The position numbers were made by a program, and so were the translations under genes. 64,000 nucleotides of DNA from positions 2,728,001 through 2,792,000 of the forward strand of contig NZ_CP009922.3 of NCBI RefSeq assembly GCF_000993785.3, written 5' to 3'. Positions within the stretch are counted from its first letter, which is position 1, and each line of letters opens with the position of its first letter. Origin of the DNA: Streptomyces xiamenensis (lineage in GTDB: Bacteria; Actinomycetota; Actinomycetes; Streptomycetales; Streptomycetaceae). Shown here piece by piece: positions 32,897 to 41,484 of the stretch. Under the pieces are notes generated by a model. The model was not told where the DNA came from, ran no database searches, and saw nothing but the letters and a program-made list of their open reading frames with translations.

Positions 32897-33936
32897 TCCG
32901 CGAACTCACCCCCACGACAGCCACCCCGGCCACCACCCCCACGACCACCCCCACCCCCGCGTCCGACATCCTCGCCCGCACCCGCGCCGCCACCGCCCCC
33001 GCCCTGGACCGGGCACTGCGCCAACTCCACCCCTGGCTGTACGAGATGGCCACCCACACCCCGGACGGCAAGGGCATCCGCGCCGCCCTGACCCTGCTGG
33101 CCGCCGAAGCCGTCGGCGCCACCGGGGCCACCGCCGTCCCCGGCGCCGTCGCCGTGGAACTCGTGCAGACCTTCTCCCTGGTCCACGACGACATCATGGA
33201 CGGCGACGAACACCGCAGAGCACGCCCGGCCGTGTGGAAGGCGTACGGCACCGGGCCCGCCGTCCTCGCCGGCGACGCGCTCCACAGCCTGGCCCTGGAC
33301 ACCCTGGCCGCCGGCGGCGGCCCGCACACCGCCACCGCCGTACGGCACCTGATCGGCGCCCTGCGCGACCTGGTGCACGGCCAGGCCGAGGACCTCCGGT
33401 TCGAGCACACGCCCTGGCGCGGCGAGGGCGCCGTCACCCCTCACGCGTACCTGGGCATGGCGGGCCGCAAGACCGGCGCGCTGTTCGGCTGTGCCACCGC
33501 GCTGGGCGCGGCCCTCGGCGGCGCCCAGCCCCGTACCGTCGACGCGCTGCGCCGTGCCGGACTGCACGCCGGAGTGGCCTTCCAGGCCATCGACGACGTG
33601 CTGGGCATCTGGGGCGACCCGGCGGTCACCGGCAAGCCCGTGTACGGCGATCTGCGGCGGGGCAAGAAGACCCTGCCGGTACTGCTGGCCCTGGCCGGCG
33701 ACCGCGCGGACGCCCGTGCCCTGGCCGCCGTGCTGGGCACGGACCCGTTCGGCGACGAACACGCCCGGTACGCCGCCGCCCTGATCGAGGCGGCCGGCGG
33801 GCGCGCCGCCGCGCTCGCCGAGGCGGACCGGCAACTGGCCCTGGCCCACCGGTCGCTGCGCGCGGTGCCGCTGGCACCCGCCCCCGCCGGGGAAATCCGC
33901 AGCCTTCTTTCATATCTCACCACCCGCCGCGGCTGA
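32893..33936 (+). CDS. Polyprenyl diphosphate synthase
   Basis: A 347-aa trans-isoprenyl diphosphate synthase. The first Asp-rich motif DDIMD is at residues 99-103 and the second (DDVLGIWGD) begins at Asp 234; the substrate Lys/Arg (GKGIRAAL, GDLRRGKKTLPVL) are present. The residue five before the first Asp is Phe and there is no insert in DDxxD, the pattern of short-chain GGPP-type synthases. Chain length is an inference. The first 25 residues are Thr/Pro-rich and probably disordered. It is translationally coupled to the TPR gene. No terpene cyclase is nearby. Confidence 0.9.
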   Translation: MIRELTPTTATPATTPTTTPTPASDILARTRAATAPALDRALRQLHPWLYEMATHTPDGKGIRAALTLLAAEAVGATGATAVPGAVAVELVQTFSLVHDDIMDGDEHRRARPAVWKAYGTGPAVLAGDALHSLALDTLAAGGGPHTATAVRHLIGALRDLVHGQAEDLRFEHTPWRGEGAVTPHAYLGMAGRKTGALFGCATALGAALGGAQPRTVDALRRAGLHAGVAFQAIDDVLGIWGDPAVTGKPVYGDLRRGKKTLPVLLALAGDRADARALAAVLGTDPFGDEHARYAAALIEAAGGRAAALAEADRQLALAHRSLRAVPLAPAPAGEIRSLLSYLTTRRG

Positions 33937-33941
33937 ACAAC

Positions 33942-33967
33942 CGGTGCGCGGAGAATTCCGCGCACCG
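33942..33967 (+). terminator. Terminator after the polyprenyl synthase gene
   Basis: A perfect 11-bp stem (33942-33952 with 33957-33967) with a 4-nt loop GAAT begins 6 bp after the stop. The rest of the gap to 34242 holds no gene, only the direct repeat described separately. Confidence 0.85.
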
Positions 33968-34130
33968 TCACCCGGCCCCCCTCGCGCCCGCCGTGGCCGC
34001 ACCAGGCACCGCCCATCGGCGCCCTGCCTGCGGTTTTACCCCCACGTCACACGCGCCGCCGCCTGTTGTCAGCCGCGCACTGCCCGTATGCCGCCCGCCC
34101 GCAAAGTCCCCCAGGTATCGGTAAACAAAA

Positions 34131-34150
34131 ATCTGAGCTACATCTGAGCT
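34131..34150 (+). promoter_or_regulatory. Direct repeat with 11-bp period upstream of the ECF sigma gene
   Basis: ATCTGAGCT occurs at 34131-34139 and 34142-34150, one helical turn apart, in an AT-richer patch. A weaker ATCTGGAG follows at 34174. Repeats with this period are typical of OmpR/PhoB-type response regulators or SARP activators. It may therefore activate the type VII-like operon. Confidence 0.45.
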
Positions 34151-34242
34151 TATTGGCCGGGATTTTCCCCACCATCTGGAGAAACATGGACGCGGACATG
34201 AATACGCTCTCCACGCCGAGACGCTGAGGATGGAGCAGACCC

Positions 34243-34800
34243 ATGCGTACCGCTCAACGCGACCCAGGCGAATTGCTGGACCGGCTCAGCAGCGCGTACC
34301 GTGCCCGGCTGCTGCGCTATGTGAACCGGCTCACCCTGGGAGACCCCCACCGCGCTGAGGACATCGTGCAGGAGACCATGCTCCGGGTGTGGCGCCTGGC
34401 CGTGCGGCAGTCCGCGCGAACGGGCGCCGCCGAGCACGAGATCGCCTACGACGAGGACCGCCTCGTCGCCTGGCTGTACACCGTCGCGCGTAACCTCGCG
34501 GTGGACGCCCACCGCCGTGACCGCACCGTCCCCATGGGAGTGGTCCCGGCACCCATGCTCCAGCGCTGCACGGAGCCCGACATGGCCGACGCCGTCGTCG
34601 AACGCCATGTGGTGCACGGAGCGCTTGCCCGCCTCACCCCCGAACACCGCGAGGTCCTCGTCCAGGTGCACCTGTGCGACCGGTCCCGTGCCGATGCCGC
34701 CCGCGCCATCGGCGTCCCCCAGGGGACCGTCAAGTCCCGTACCCACTACGCTCTGCTGGCCATGCGCCGCGAGATGCGACGGGAGAATGCCGCGGCATGA
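34243..34800 (+). CDS. ECF RNA polymerase sigma factor
   Basis: A 185-aa extracytoplasmic-function sigma factor. Region 2 has LLRYVNRLTLGDPHRAEDIVQETMLRVWR, then WLYTVARNLAVDAHRR; region 4 has LARLTPEHREVLVQVHLCDRSRADAARAIGVPQGTVKSRTHYALLAMRREM. Region 1.1 and most of region 3 are absent, as expected. GGATGGAG precedes ATG 34243. The TGA overlaps the next ATG (ATGA), tying it to a one-TM protein that is not a recognisable anti-sigma factor, and to the EssC-like ATPase. Two promoters of this locus share an ECF-like motif (42449-42475 and 42632-42658), making it their likely sigma factor. Confidence 0.93.
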   Translation: MRTAQRDPGELLDRLSSAYRARLLRYVNRLTLGDPHRAEDIVQETMLRVWRLAVRQSARTGAAEHEIAYDEDRLVAWLYTVARNLAVDAHRRDRTVPMGVVPAPMLQRCTEPDMADAVVERHVVHGALARLTPEHREVLVQVHLCDRSRADAARAIGVPQGTVKSRTHYALLAMRREMRRENAAA

Positions 34801-35996
34801 GAAACACCGACCCCTTCGAGTTCTTCAGCACCCACCGCGACACGATCTTCCGCATCTGCGGGATCATCGGCGCGCTGCTGATCGTCTTCCTCATCCTGCG
34901 GGCCATCGCCATGCGGATGGGCGGCTGGTCGGCGGCGTGGGCCCGCGTCAAACGCGAACTCGCCGTGACCCGCAACGCGTTCGCCGCACCCATCCGCGCC
35001 TGGTTCCAGCACCAGCGGCGGCTGCGGCGCCTCATCCACCACCTGGGCGCCCCGCTCACCTGGCGCGACGCCGAACGCGCCCTGGTCCGCGCCCGTCAGG
35101 AGGCCGCCCCCGCCCGCCCGTACGCCGCGCTCGTGGACGACCGCGAGGTCACCGTCCTGCTCGCCGACTCCACCGACGCCGGCACCTGGACCATCGACCG
35201 CACCGAACTGCCCGCCGTCACCCCCGACCCGGACGCCGTGCGTCCGGTGATCGTCTCGCTGGGCGTCAGCGAGGACGGCACCGGCCGCGCCGTCTTCCTC
35301 GACCTGGCCACCGGCCCCCAGCAGTTCGCGATCGAGGGCGACCAGCGCGCCGGCGCCGCCCTGCTCCAGGCCATCGCCGCCCAGCTGGACGTCCGGCTGC
35401 CGGCCGGCCTGGTCACCGTTGCCGAGGGCGTGCACCGCGACCACCAGGGCGAGCCGGTGCGCAACGCCTACCGCGCCGCCCGCGAGACCGAACCGCACTT
35501 CGGTCTCGGCCCGGTGCTCATCGCCACCGAACTGCCCGACCCGCTGCCCGTCGAGCTGAGCGCGCCGCCCTCCGAGGACCTGAGCGTGCCGCGCGTCATC
35601 GTCACCGGCCCCGGCCGCGGCCACGTGCGGCGGCTGCTCGCCGACCGGCACGCCCGCGTCTACGTCACCGGCACCCCACTGCTGCCGTTCTTCGACGCCC
35701 TGGGCCGCGCGCTCGCCCGCGTCCTGCCCCACATCCCGCCCGTCCTGCCGCCCGCCCCGCCCACCGGCAACGCCGCCAGCGACCTCTTCGAGGAGGCCGA
35801 GGGCCAGGAGCAGCAGCAGACCACCCTCGTCAAGACCCGCAAGGCCGAGCCCGAGGAAGTCCCGCTCGGCCGCAGCGCCGCCGCCCCGCTCGCCTCCGTG
35901 GCGGACGCGGAGGCCGGCGAGACCTCCGCAGGGCCCGCCGCCGACGCCACCCCAGGCACCTCCCCCTCCATCACCAGCCGCTCCCCGCAGCCCTGA
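34797..35996 (+). CDS. One-TM membrane protein of the type VII-like locus
   Basis: A 399-aa protein with a single N-terminal membrane helix (about residues 17-39, IFRICGIIGALLIVFLILRAI). A basic stretch follows, then a soluble part of alpha/beta character (ALVDDREVTVLLADSTDAGTW, GPVLIATELPDPLPVELS) and a Pro/Ala/Glu-rich tail from about residue 315. I recognise no domain; it resembles neither EccE, EssB nor a classic anti-sigma factor. Its ATG overlaps the sigma-factor stop and it is 35 bp from the ATPase gene, so it is likely a membrane partner of the ATPase or a regulator of the sigma factor. Confidence 0.8.
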   Translation: MRNTDPFEFFSTHRDTIFRICGIIGALLIVFLILRAIAMRMGGWSAAWARVKRELAVTRNAFAAPIRAWFQHQRRLRRLIHHLGAPLTWRDAERALVRARQEAAPARPYAALVDDREVTVLLADSTDAGTWTIDRTELPAVTPDPDAVRPVIVSLGVSEDGTGRAVFLDLATGPQQFAIEGDQRAGAALLQAIAAQLDVRLPAGLVTVAEGVHRDHQGEPVRNAYRAARETEPHFGLGPVLIATELPDPLPVELSAPPSEDLSVPRVIVTGPGRGHVRRLLADRHARVYVTGTPLLPFFDALGRALARVLPHIPPVLPPAPPTGNAASDLFEEAEGQEQQQTTLVKTRKAEPEEVPLGRSAAAPLASVADAEAGETSAGPAADATPGTSPSITSRSPQP

Positions 35997-36031
35997 GCTG
36001 AGCCGAGAGCGCCCGACGCCGCTGGACTCCC

Positions 36032-39000
36032 GTGAAACTGACCGTCTCCGCCGCCCCCGCGGGCGGCACACCCACCGACCATCTGCTGGACGTCCCCGAG
36101 GACGCGACCGTCGCCGACCTCGGCTCCGTACTCGGCGCCGAACACCTCTACCTCGGCGACCAGCAGCTCGACCCCGACGCCACCCTGGGCGCCAGCGGCA
36201 TCCGTGAGGGCGTCCTGCTCGGCGTGGACGCCCCCGCCACCGAGGGCCGCCGTTCCCTCACCCGCGCCTGGTCCCCGCCCGCCACCGACGCCGCGCTGGT
36301 CGAGGTGCGCCACGTCTCGGGCCCCGGCGCGGGCCACGTGTGGCAACTCGGCCCCGGCAGCCACGAGATCGGCACCGACCGCGGCTGCGCCCTGCGCCTG
36401 GACGGCGGCGGCGCCCCCGAACGCGGCACCTGGATCACGATCGCCGCCGACGGCGGCGTCAGCTTCCGCCTCCCCGAGGACGCCGACCCGGACCGCTGCG
36501 GGCTGCGCTCGCTGACCCCGCCGCCGCCCGTCGACCCCGAGACCGGCACCCCGCTCACCGCCGAGGAGCCGGCCGGCACCCAGGACGGCGGCCCCGGCGG
36601 GCACTCCGTGGCACCTCCCCCGCCGGGCCCCGACGGCCAGCCCGCACCGCCACCGCTGCCCCCCGTGCACCAGCTGCCGGAGCCCGACGACGGCGAGGCC
36701 GACTGGCCGGTGTGGGCCGACCTCTCCCTCGGTGACCATCTGCTGCGGCTGAGCACCCCGTTCGAGCCCGACGCCGCCATCAACCCCTCCCCCGACGGCC
36801 TGGGCGTGGAGTACAACCGGCCCCCGCGCATCGCCCCCCACCTGGACGCCGAGTCCATGAAGATGGCGGGCCCGCCCGGCAAGCGCGGCAACCGGCCCTT
36901 CCCGTTCCTGATGCTGATCGCCCCGCTCGTCATGGGCCTGGTGATGGTCAGCCTCTTCCGGACGTTCTTCTTCGTCGTCTTCGTCTTCTTCACCCCGATC
37001 ATGGCGATCGGCAACTGGCTCATGAGCAAGCGCAGCGGACGCAAGCAGTACGAGGAGCAGCTGCGGCTGTTCCGGCTGCGCCGCGCCGCGCTGGAGCTGG
37101 AGGTCCGCAACGCGACCGTCGCCGAACGCGTCCTGCGCAACGACACGTTCCCCGACCCGGCGTCCCTGCTGCTGACCGCGACCGGACCCGGCCACCAGCT
37201 GTGGGAGCGCCGCCGCCGCGACCCCGACCATCTGGCGCTGCGGGTGGGCACCATCGCCCGCGCCTCGCTCAAGCGGATCACCGACTCGGCGCGCGAGAGC
37301 AACCACACGAGCGTGCACTGGCGGCTGGCGGACGTGCCGTACTGCGTGGAGATGACGCAGCTGGGTGTCGTCGGCATCACCGGGCCCGGCGCCGGCCCGC
37401 GCCGCCTCGCCTGCTGGGCCGTGGCCCAGTCCGCCGTCCTGCACAGCCCCCGCGACCTGCGGATCGTCGTGCTCACCAGCAACGAGCACGCCGACAGCTG
37501 GAGCTGGGTGCGGTGGCTGCCGCACCTGCGCCCCGACCGGCCCGGCGCGGCCGGCACCGTCATCTCGGTGGGCAACGACCCCGAGTCCACCGCGCACCGG
37601 GTCAACGAGCTGATCGCCGACATCAAGGCCAGGACGGACGCCGCCTCCTCGGCGCTCGGCCGCACCCTGATGAACTTCCCCGACACCCTGGTGATCCTGG
37701 ACGGCTCCCGGCGGCTGCGCGACGTGCCCGGCATCGTGGAGGTTCTCACCGCCGGGCCCGGGGTGCGGATCTTCAGCGTCTGCCTGGACGAGCGCGAGCG
37801 GCTGCTGCCCGAGGAGTGCGTCGCGGTCATCACCACCTCCTCCGGCGACGCCGGCACCGAGGACAAGGACGCCCTGACCGTCCGGATCTCCGGGGTGCCC
37901 ACCGTGGAGGGCATCCGCGCCGACATGGTCACCGCCGCCTGGTGCGAGGAGATCGCCCGCGCGATCGCCCCGGTCCGGGACGTGACGGTGGACGCCGACT
38001 CCGGACTGCCGGGTGACGTACGGCTGCTGCCCCTGCTCGACCAGGAACCGCCCAACCCGCAGACGCTGCTGTACAACTGGGCCCGCCGGCCCGCCTCCAC
38101 CTCGTTCACCCTGGGCCAGGGGTACGAGGGGCCGCTGCGCATCGACCTGGTGCGCGACGGCCCGCACGGACTGATCGGCGGCACCACGGGCTCCGGCAAG
38201 TCCGAACTGCTCCAGACGATGATCGCCTCGCTGGCCGCCGCCAACCGGCCCGACGAACTCGCCTTCGTGCTGGTGGACTACAAGGGCGGCAGCGCGTTCC
38301 GCGAGTGCGCCCAGCTGCCGCACACCCTGGGCATGATCACCGACCTGGACGGGCACCTCGTCCAGCGGGCGCTGGCCTCCCTGGAGGCCGAACTGCGCCG
38401 CCGCGAGCAGTTGCTCGCCGATGTCGAGGCCAAGGACCACACGGAGTACCGCCTCAAGCGCGCCCGTGACCCGCGGCTGCCGGCCCTGCCCCGGCTGCTG
38501 CTGGTCATCGACGAGTTCGCCACCCTGGTACGGGAGCTGCCCGAGTTCGTCCCCGGGCTGATCTCCCTCGCCCAGCGGGGCCGTTCGCTGGGCCTGCACC
38601 TGATCCTCGCCACCCAGCGGCCCGGCGGCTCGGTCAACAACGAGATCAAGGCCAACACCAACCTGCGGATCGCGCTGCGCGTCACCGACCGCTCCGAGAG
38701 CCAGGACATCATCAACAACCCGGACGCCGCGGCCATCTCCGCCGGCACCCCGGGCCGGGCCCTGCTGCGGCGCGGGCACAACAACCCCACCCCGTTCCAG
38801 ACAGCCTGGGTCGGCGCCGAACGCACCGACAGCGACACCCCGCAGGAGATGGCGGTCGACGAGGACGGCCCCGACGCGCCGGCGCCGGTGCGCACGGTGC
38901 GGGCCGCCGAGCTGACCTGGAGCGGTATGGGGCGCCCCACCGACCTCGGCGTGGAGGACGACGACCTTCCCGAGTCCGAACGCCCGATCCCGGTCGAGCG

Positions 39001-40687
39001 GCCCACCGATCTGCTCGCCCTGGTGCAGGCCATCACCACGGCCGCCCACCAGCTGCCGGACTACACCGAGCAGCCCAGCCCCTGGCTGCCGCCGCTCTCC
39101 GAGCAGCTGCGGCTGGACGAACTGCCGCCCACCGAGCCGCCGGAGGCACCCGGCGGGCTGCCGCTGGTGCCGTACGGGCTGCTGGACCTGCCGGAGTTCC
39201 AGGACCGCAGGCTGGGCAGCATCGACTTCGCCACCTTCGGCCACCTGTACGTCATCGGTGCCCCGCGGACCGGCCGCACCCAGGTGCTGCGCACCGTCGC
39301 CGGGTCGGCCGCCATGGCCGTCAGCAGCGCCGATCTGCACATCTACGGCATCGACGCGGCCGGCGGCGGGCTCGCCGCGCTGGAGACCCTGCCGCACTGC
39401 GGCGCGGTCGTCGACCGGCACGACACCGAGCGCCTGGAACGCCTGGTCGCCCGGCTCGTCAGTGAACTGACCTCCCGGCAGCGGGCGTTGTCGCAGCACA
39501 GTTGCTCCAGCCTCACCGAGCTGCGCGCCAAGCTGCCCAAGGACCAGCGGCCGGCCCACCTGCTGCTGCTCATCGACGGCTGGGACGCGCTGAGCGGCAT
39601 GATCGACGACTACGACGGCGGCCGGATGTACACGGATGTGATCCGGCTGCTGCGCGAGGGACAGGCCGCCGGTCTCCATGTCATCGCCACCTCCGAGCGG
39701 CTGCTGCTGGGCGGCCGGCTGGCCGCGCACAACGACCGCCGGCTGCTGCTGCGGCAGACCGACCCCAGCGACTACCACCTGGTCGGCATGGCGCGGGGCA
39801 AGGTGCCCAGCCATGTGCCGCCGGGGCGCGGCTGGATGGCGCCCGCCGGTATCGAGACCCAGATCGGTCTGCTGCCGGGCGACCAGGACGGCGAGGCCGC
39901 GAGCGACCAGGGCGAGGCGGTGCGCGCCATCGGCCGGCGGGTGAGCAAGCGGGACAGCAAGGTTCCGCAGGCGCGCCGGCCGTTCCGGATCGGGCAGTTG
40001 CCCGGGCTGATCGGCTTCACCGAGGCGATGGAGCAGCTGCCGGCCGAGCAGCGGCGTCCGCTGTGGGCGCTGCTGGGCATCGGCGGCGACGCCGCCGCCC
40101 CGCTGGGCTACGACTTCGCGTCGGGCGGCGGCAGCTTCCTGGTGGCGGGTCCGCCGCGCTCGGGGCGCTCCACGACGCTGGCGGCGATGAGTGTGTCGCT
40201 GCTGCTGGGCGGCACCTCCCTGGTGGTGATCACCCCGCGCGACTCGCAGCTGCGCCGGCTGGGCGTGCACGAGCTGGCGAAGGTGATGACCGACACCGAT
40301 CCGTCGGCCGAGGAGCTGAACGCCGCGCTGGACGCGGTGGAGGGGCGGCCGGTGGTCGTGGTGGTGGACGACGCCGACATGCTGGCGAACTGCCGGGCCG
40401 ACCGGGTGCTGCGCGCCGTGGCCACCTCGGGCCGCGACCAGCACCGGGGGCTGCTGCTGGCCGGTCCCTCGGAGTCCATGTCCTCGCTGGGCTGGATGGG
40501 CGCGGCGCGACGGTCCCGCAGTGGCATCCTGCTGGGCCCCAAGTCCATCGGCGAGGGCGATCTGATCGGCTCGCGGCTGTCGTCGGAGCAGATGCGCAGC
40601 GCGCTGCCGGAAGGCCGTGGCTGGACGGCGGGGCCCTCCGGTCACGCCATAGCGGTCCAGGTGCCGCTGACGGTGCTGGACGGCTGA
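36032..40687 (+). CDS. EssC/EccC-type FtsK/SpoIIIE ATPase with N-terminal ubiquitin-like and FHA-like domains
   Basis: A 1551-aa membrane ATPase, the motor of type VII secretion. Residues 1-66 look ubiquitin-like and about 86-150 FHA-like, a Pro-rich linker follows, and two adjacent TM helices lie at about 289-331. A diverged ATPase-like module (about 430-650) precedes three FtsK modules. The first has intact Walker A GGTTGSGKS (716-724) and Walker B ending in Asp-Glu 827-828. The second and third carry GAPRTGRT (1076-1083) and GPPRSGRS (1373-1380), with Arg instead of the Walker Lys, so they are probably non-hydrolysing substrate-binding modules. The GTG start at 36032 has no strong ribosome site. 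Its fused layout is like Firmicutes EssC rather than split EccCa/CaCb. Confidence 0.9.
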   Translation: MKLTVSAAPAGGTPTDHLLDVPEDATVADLGSVLGAEHLYLGDQQLDPDATLGASGIREGVLLGVDAPATEGRRSLTRAWSPPATDAALVEVRHVSGPGAGHVWQLGPGSHEIGTDRGCALRLDGGGAPERGTWITIAADGGVSFRLPEDADPDRCGLRSLTPPPPVDPETGTPLTAEEPAGTQDGGPGGHSVAPPPPGPDGQPAPPPLPPVHQLPEPDDGEADWPVWADLSLGDHLLRLSTPFEPDAAINPSPDGLGVEYNRPPRIAPHLDAESMKMAGPPGKRGNRPFPFLMLIAPLVMGLVMVSLFRTFFFVVFVFFTPIMAIGNWLMSKRSGRKQYEEQLRLFRLRRAALELEVRNATVAERVLRNDTFPDPASLLLTATGPGHQLWERRRRDPDHLALRVGTIARASLKRITDSARESNHTSVHWRLADVPYCVEMTQLGVVGITGPGAGPRRLACWAVAQSAVLHSPRDLRIVVLTSNEHADSWSWVRWLPHLRPDRPGAAGTVISVGNDPESTAHRVNELIADIKARTDAASSALGRTLMNFPDTLVILDGSRRLRDVPGIVEVLTAGPGVRIFSVCLDERERLLPEECVAVITTSSGDAGTEDKDALTVRISGVPTVEGIRADMVTAAWCEEIARAIAPVRDVTVDADSGLPGDVRLLPLLDQEPPNPQTLLYNWARRPASTSFTLGQGYEGPLRIDLVRDGPHGLIGGTTGSGKSELLQTMIASLAAANRPDELAFVLVDYKGGSAFRECAQLPHTLGMITDLDGHLVQRALASLEAELRRREQLLADVEAKDHTEYRLKRARDPRLPALPRLLLVIDEFATLVRELPEFVPGLISLAQRGRSLGLHLILATQRPGGSVNNEIKANTNLRIALRVTDRSESQDIINNPDAAAISAGTPGRALLRRGHNNPTPFQTAWVGAERTDSDTPQEMAVDEDGPDAPAPVRTVRAAELTWSGMGRPTDLGVEDDDLPESERPIPVERPTDLLALVQAITTAAHQLPDYTEQPSPWLPPLSEQLRLDELPPTEPPEAPGGLPLVPYGLLDLPEFQDRRLGSIDFATFGHLYVIGAPRTGRTQVLRTVAGSAAMAVSSADLHIYGIDAAGGGLAALETLPHCGAVVDRHDTERLERLVARLVSELTSRQRALSQHSCSSLTELRAKLPKDQRPAHLLLLIDGWDALSGMIDDYDGGRMYTDVIRLLREGQAAGLHVIATSERLLLGGRLAAHNDRRLLLRQTDPSDYHLVGMARGKVPSHVPPGRGWMAPAGIETQIGLLPGDQDGEAASDQGEAVRAIGRRVSKRDSKVPQARRPFRIGQLPGLIGFTEAMEQLPAEQRRPLWALLGIGGDAAAPLGYDFASGGGSFLVAGPPRSGRSTTLAAMSVSLLLGGTSLVVITPRDSQLRRLGVHELAKVMTDTDPSAEELNAALDAVEGRPVVVVVDDADMLANCRADRVLRAVATSGRDQHRGLLLAGPSESMSSLGWMGAARRSRSGILLGPKSIGEGDLIGSRLSSEQMRSALPEGRGWTAGPSGHAIAVQVPLTVLDG

Positions 40688-40706
40688 GCCGGTCCGCACG
40701 CACGGA

Positions 40707-40742
40707 GAACGGCCGCCCCCGGGGAGAAGGGGGCGGCCGTTC
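40707..40742. terminator. Terminator between the ATPase and WXG100-like genes
   Basis: A perfect 14-bp stem (40707-40720 with 40729-40742) with an 8-nt loop; pairing continues outward after a one-base bulge (ACGGA with TCCGT). It lies between convergent genes, so it probably serves both. Confidence 0.88.
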
Positions 40743-40760
40743 GTCCGTGAGCGGGCCGGA

Positions 40761-41093
40761 TCACTCCTCGTTGTTGTTCGCGGCCTCCGCGGCGGCGGCG
40801 TTGACGTCGTTGGTGATCTGCTCGTCCGAGTTGGCCATCTCGGTGGCGAAGTTCTGGAACATCTTCGCGTATTCGTCGATGTTCTTCGCCGAGGCGTCCA
40901 GCTGGCTGGTGAACTGGTTGTAAGCGTCGGTCATCGCGGGGCTGGCCTTCTCGAAAACCAGGCCGTTCTGCAGCAGGGACGCGACGGTGTCCTTCAGGGT
41001 CGTCAGCTCGGCGGCGATATCCGCGAGCTTGTTGCCCATCGTCGATGCGGTGGTGTCGATCGCGTCGTAATCAAAGACGACATCGTTCGCCAT
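40761..41093 (-). CDS. WXG100-like small protein A (no W-x-G)
   Basis: A 110-aa acidic helical-hairpin protein of WXG100 size. Two amphipathic helices flank a turn in SLLQNGLVFEKASPAMTDAYNQF around residue 43. The usual W-x-G is replaced by Q-N-G. The tail is Ala/Asn/Glu-rich (AAAAEAANNNEE), where canonical substrates carry an export signal; a clear YxxxD/E is not evident, though EYAKMF occurs at about 77. It lies 39 bp after its paralogue and is convergent with the EssC-like ATPase gene. It is a likely substrate or co-substrate of that ATPase. Confidence 0.8.
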   Translation of the reverse strand: MANDVVFDYDAIDTTASTMGNKLADIAAELTTLKDTVASLLQNGLVFEKASPAMTDAYNQFTSQLDASAKNIDEYAKMFQNFATEMANSDEQITNDVNAAAAEAANNNEE

Positions 41094-41132
41094 GGAATTC
41101 TCCGGTGGTGGTTGGGGCGGTAGGAAGCGGAA

Positions 41133-41438
41133 TCAGCCGGCGTTGATCTTCTCGGCCATGTCCTTGTCCATGTCCTCGACGGACTGCTTGATCGCCTTGA
41201 ACTGGTTGGCGTACTCCTTGATGGCCTCGGCACCGGCGACGAGGTTCATGGTGAACGTTTCGTACTTGGCCTCCAGCGCCGGGCTGGTCGCGGTCAGCAC
41301 CAGACCGCTGTTGAGCAGCGTGGCGACCTCTTCCTTCGCCTCGTTCATGCGCGGCACCAGCGTGTTGTCGACGGCGTCGTCCAGGACACCGCACACCCGC
41401 TCGATCTCGGCGTAGTCCAGACTGATGTTGGCAGCCAT
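41133..41438 (-). CDS. WXG100-like small protein B (no W-x-G)
   Basis: A 101-aa helical-hairpin protein paralogous to its downstream neighbour. The turn region ATLLNSGLVLTATSPALEAKYETF aligns with SLLQNGLVFEKASPAMTDAYNQF, sharing L-N/Q-x-G-L-V and S-P-A, again without Trp. The C-terminus is EDMDKDMAEKINAG. It probably pairs with protein A as an Esx-type heterodimer. AAAGGAG precedes ATG 41438. The gene follows a 308-aa protein gene by 46 bp in the same operon. Confidence 0.8.
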   Translation of the reverse strand: MAANISLDYAEIERVCGVLDDAVDNTLVPRMNEAKEEVATLLNSGLVLTATSPALEAKYETFTMNLVAGAEAIKEYANQFKAIKQSVEDMDKDMAEKINAG

Positions 41439-41484
41439 GGGTCTCTTTCTCCTTTGTGCTGGAACCGTAGGAGCTAGTCAGCGA

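Noticed and set aside
34797..35996. Anti-sigma factor for the adjacent ECF sigma
   Set aside because: The position would fit, but there is no zinc-binding HxxxCxxC or other anti-sigma domain at the N-terminus. The soluble part is large and follows the TM helix. I left it as an unknown membrane partner.
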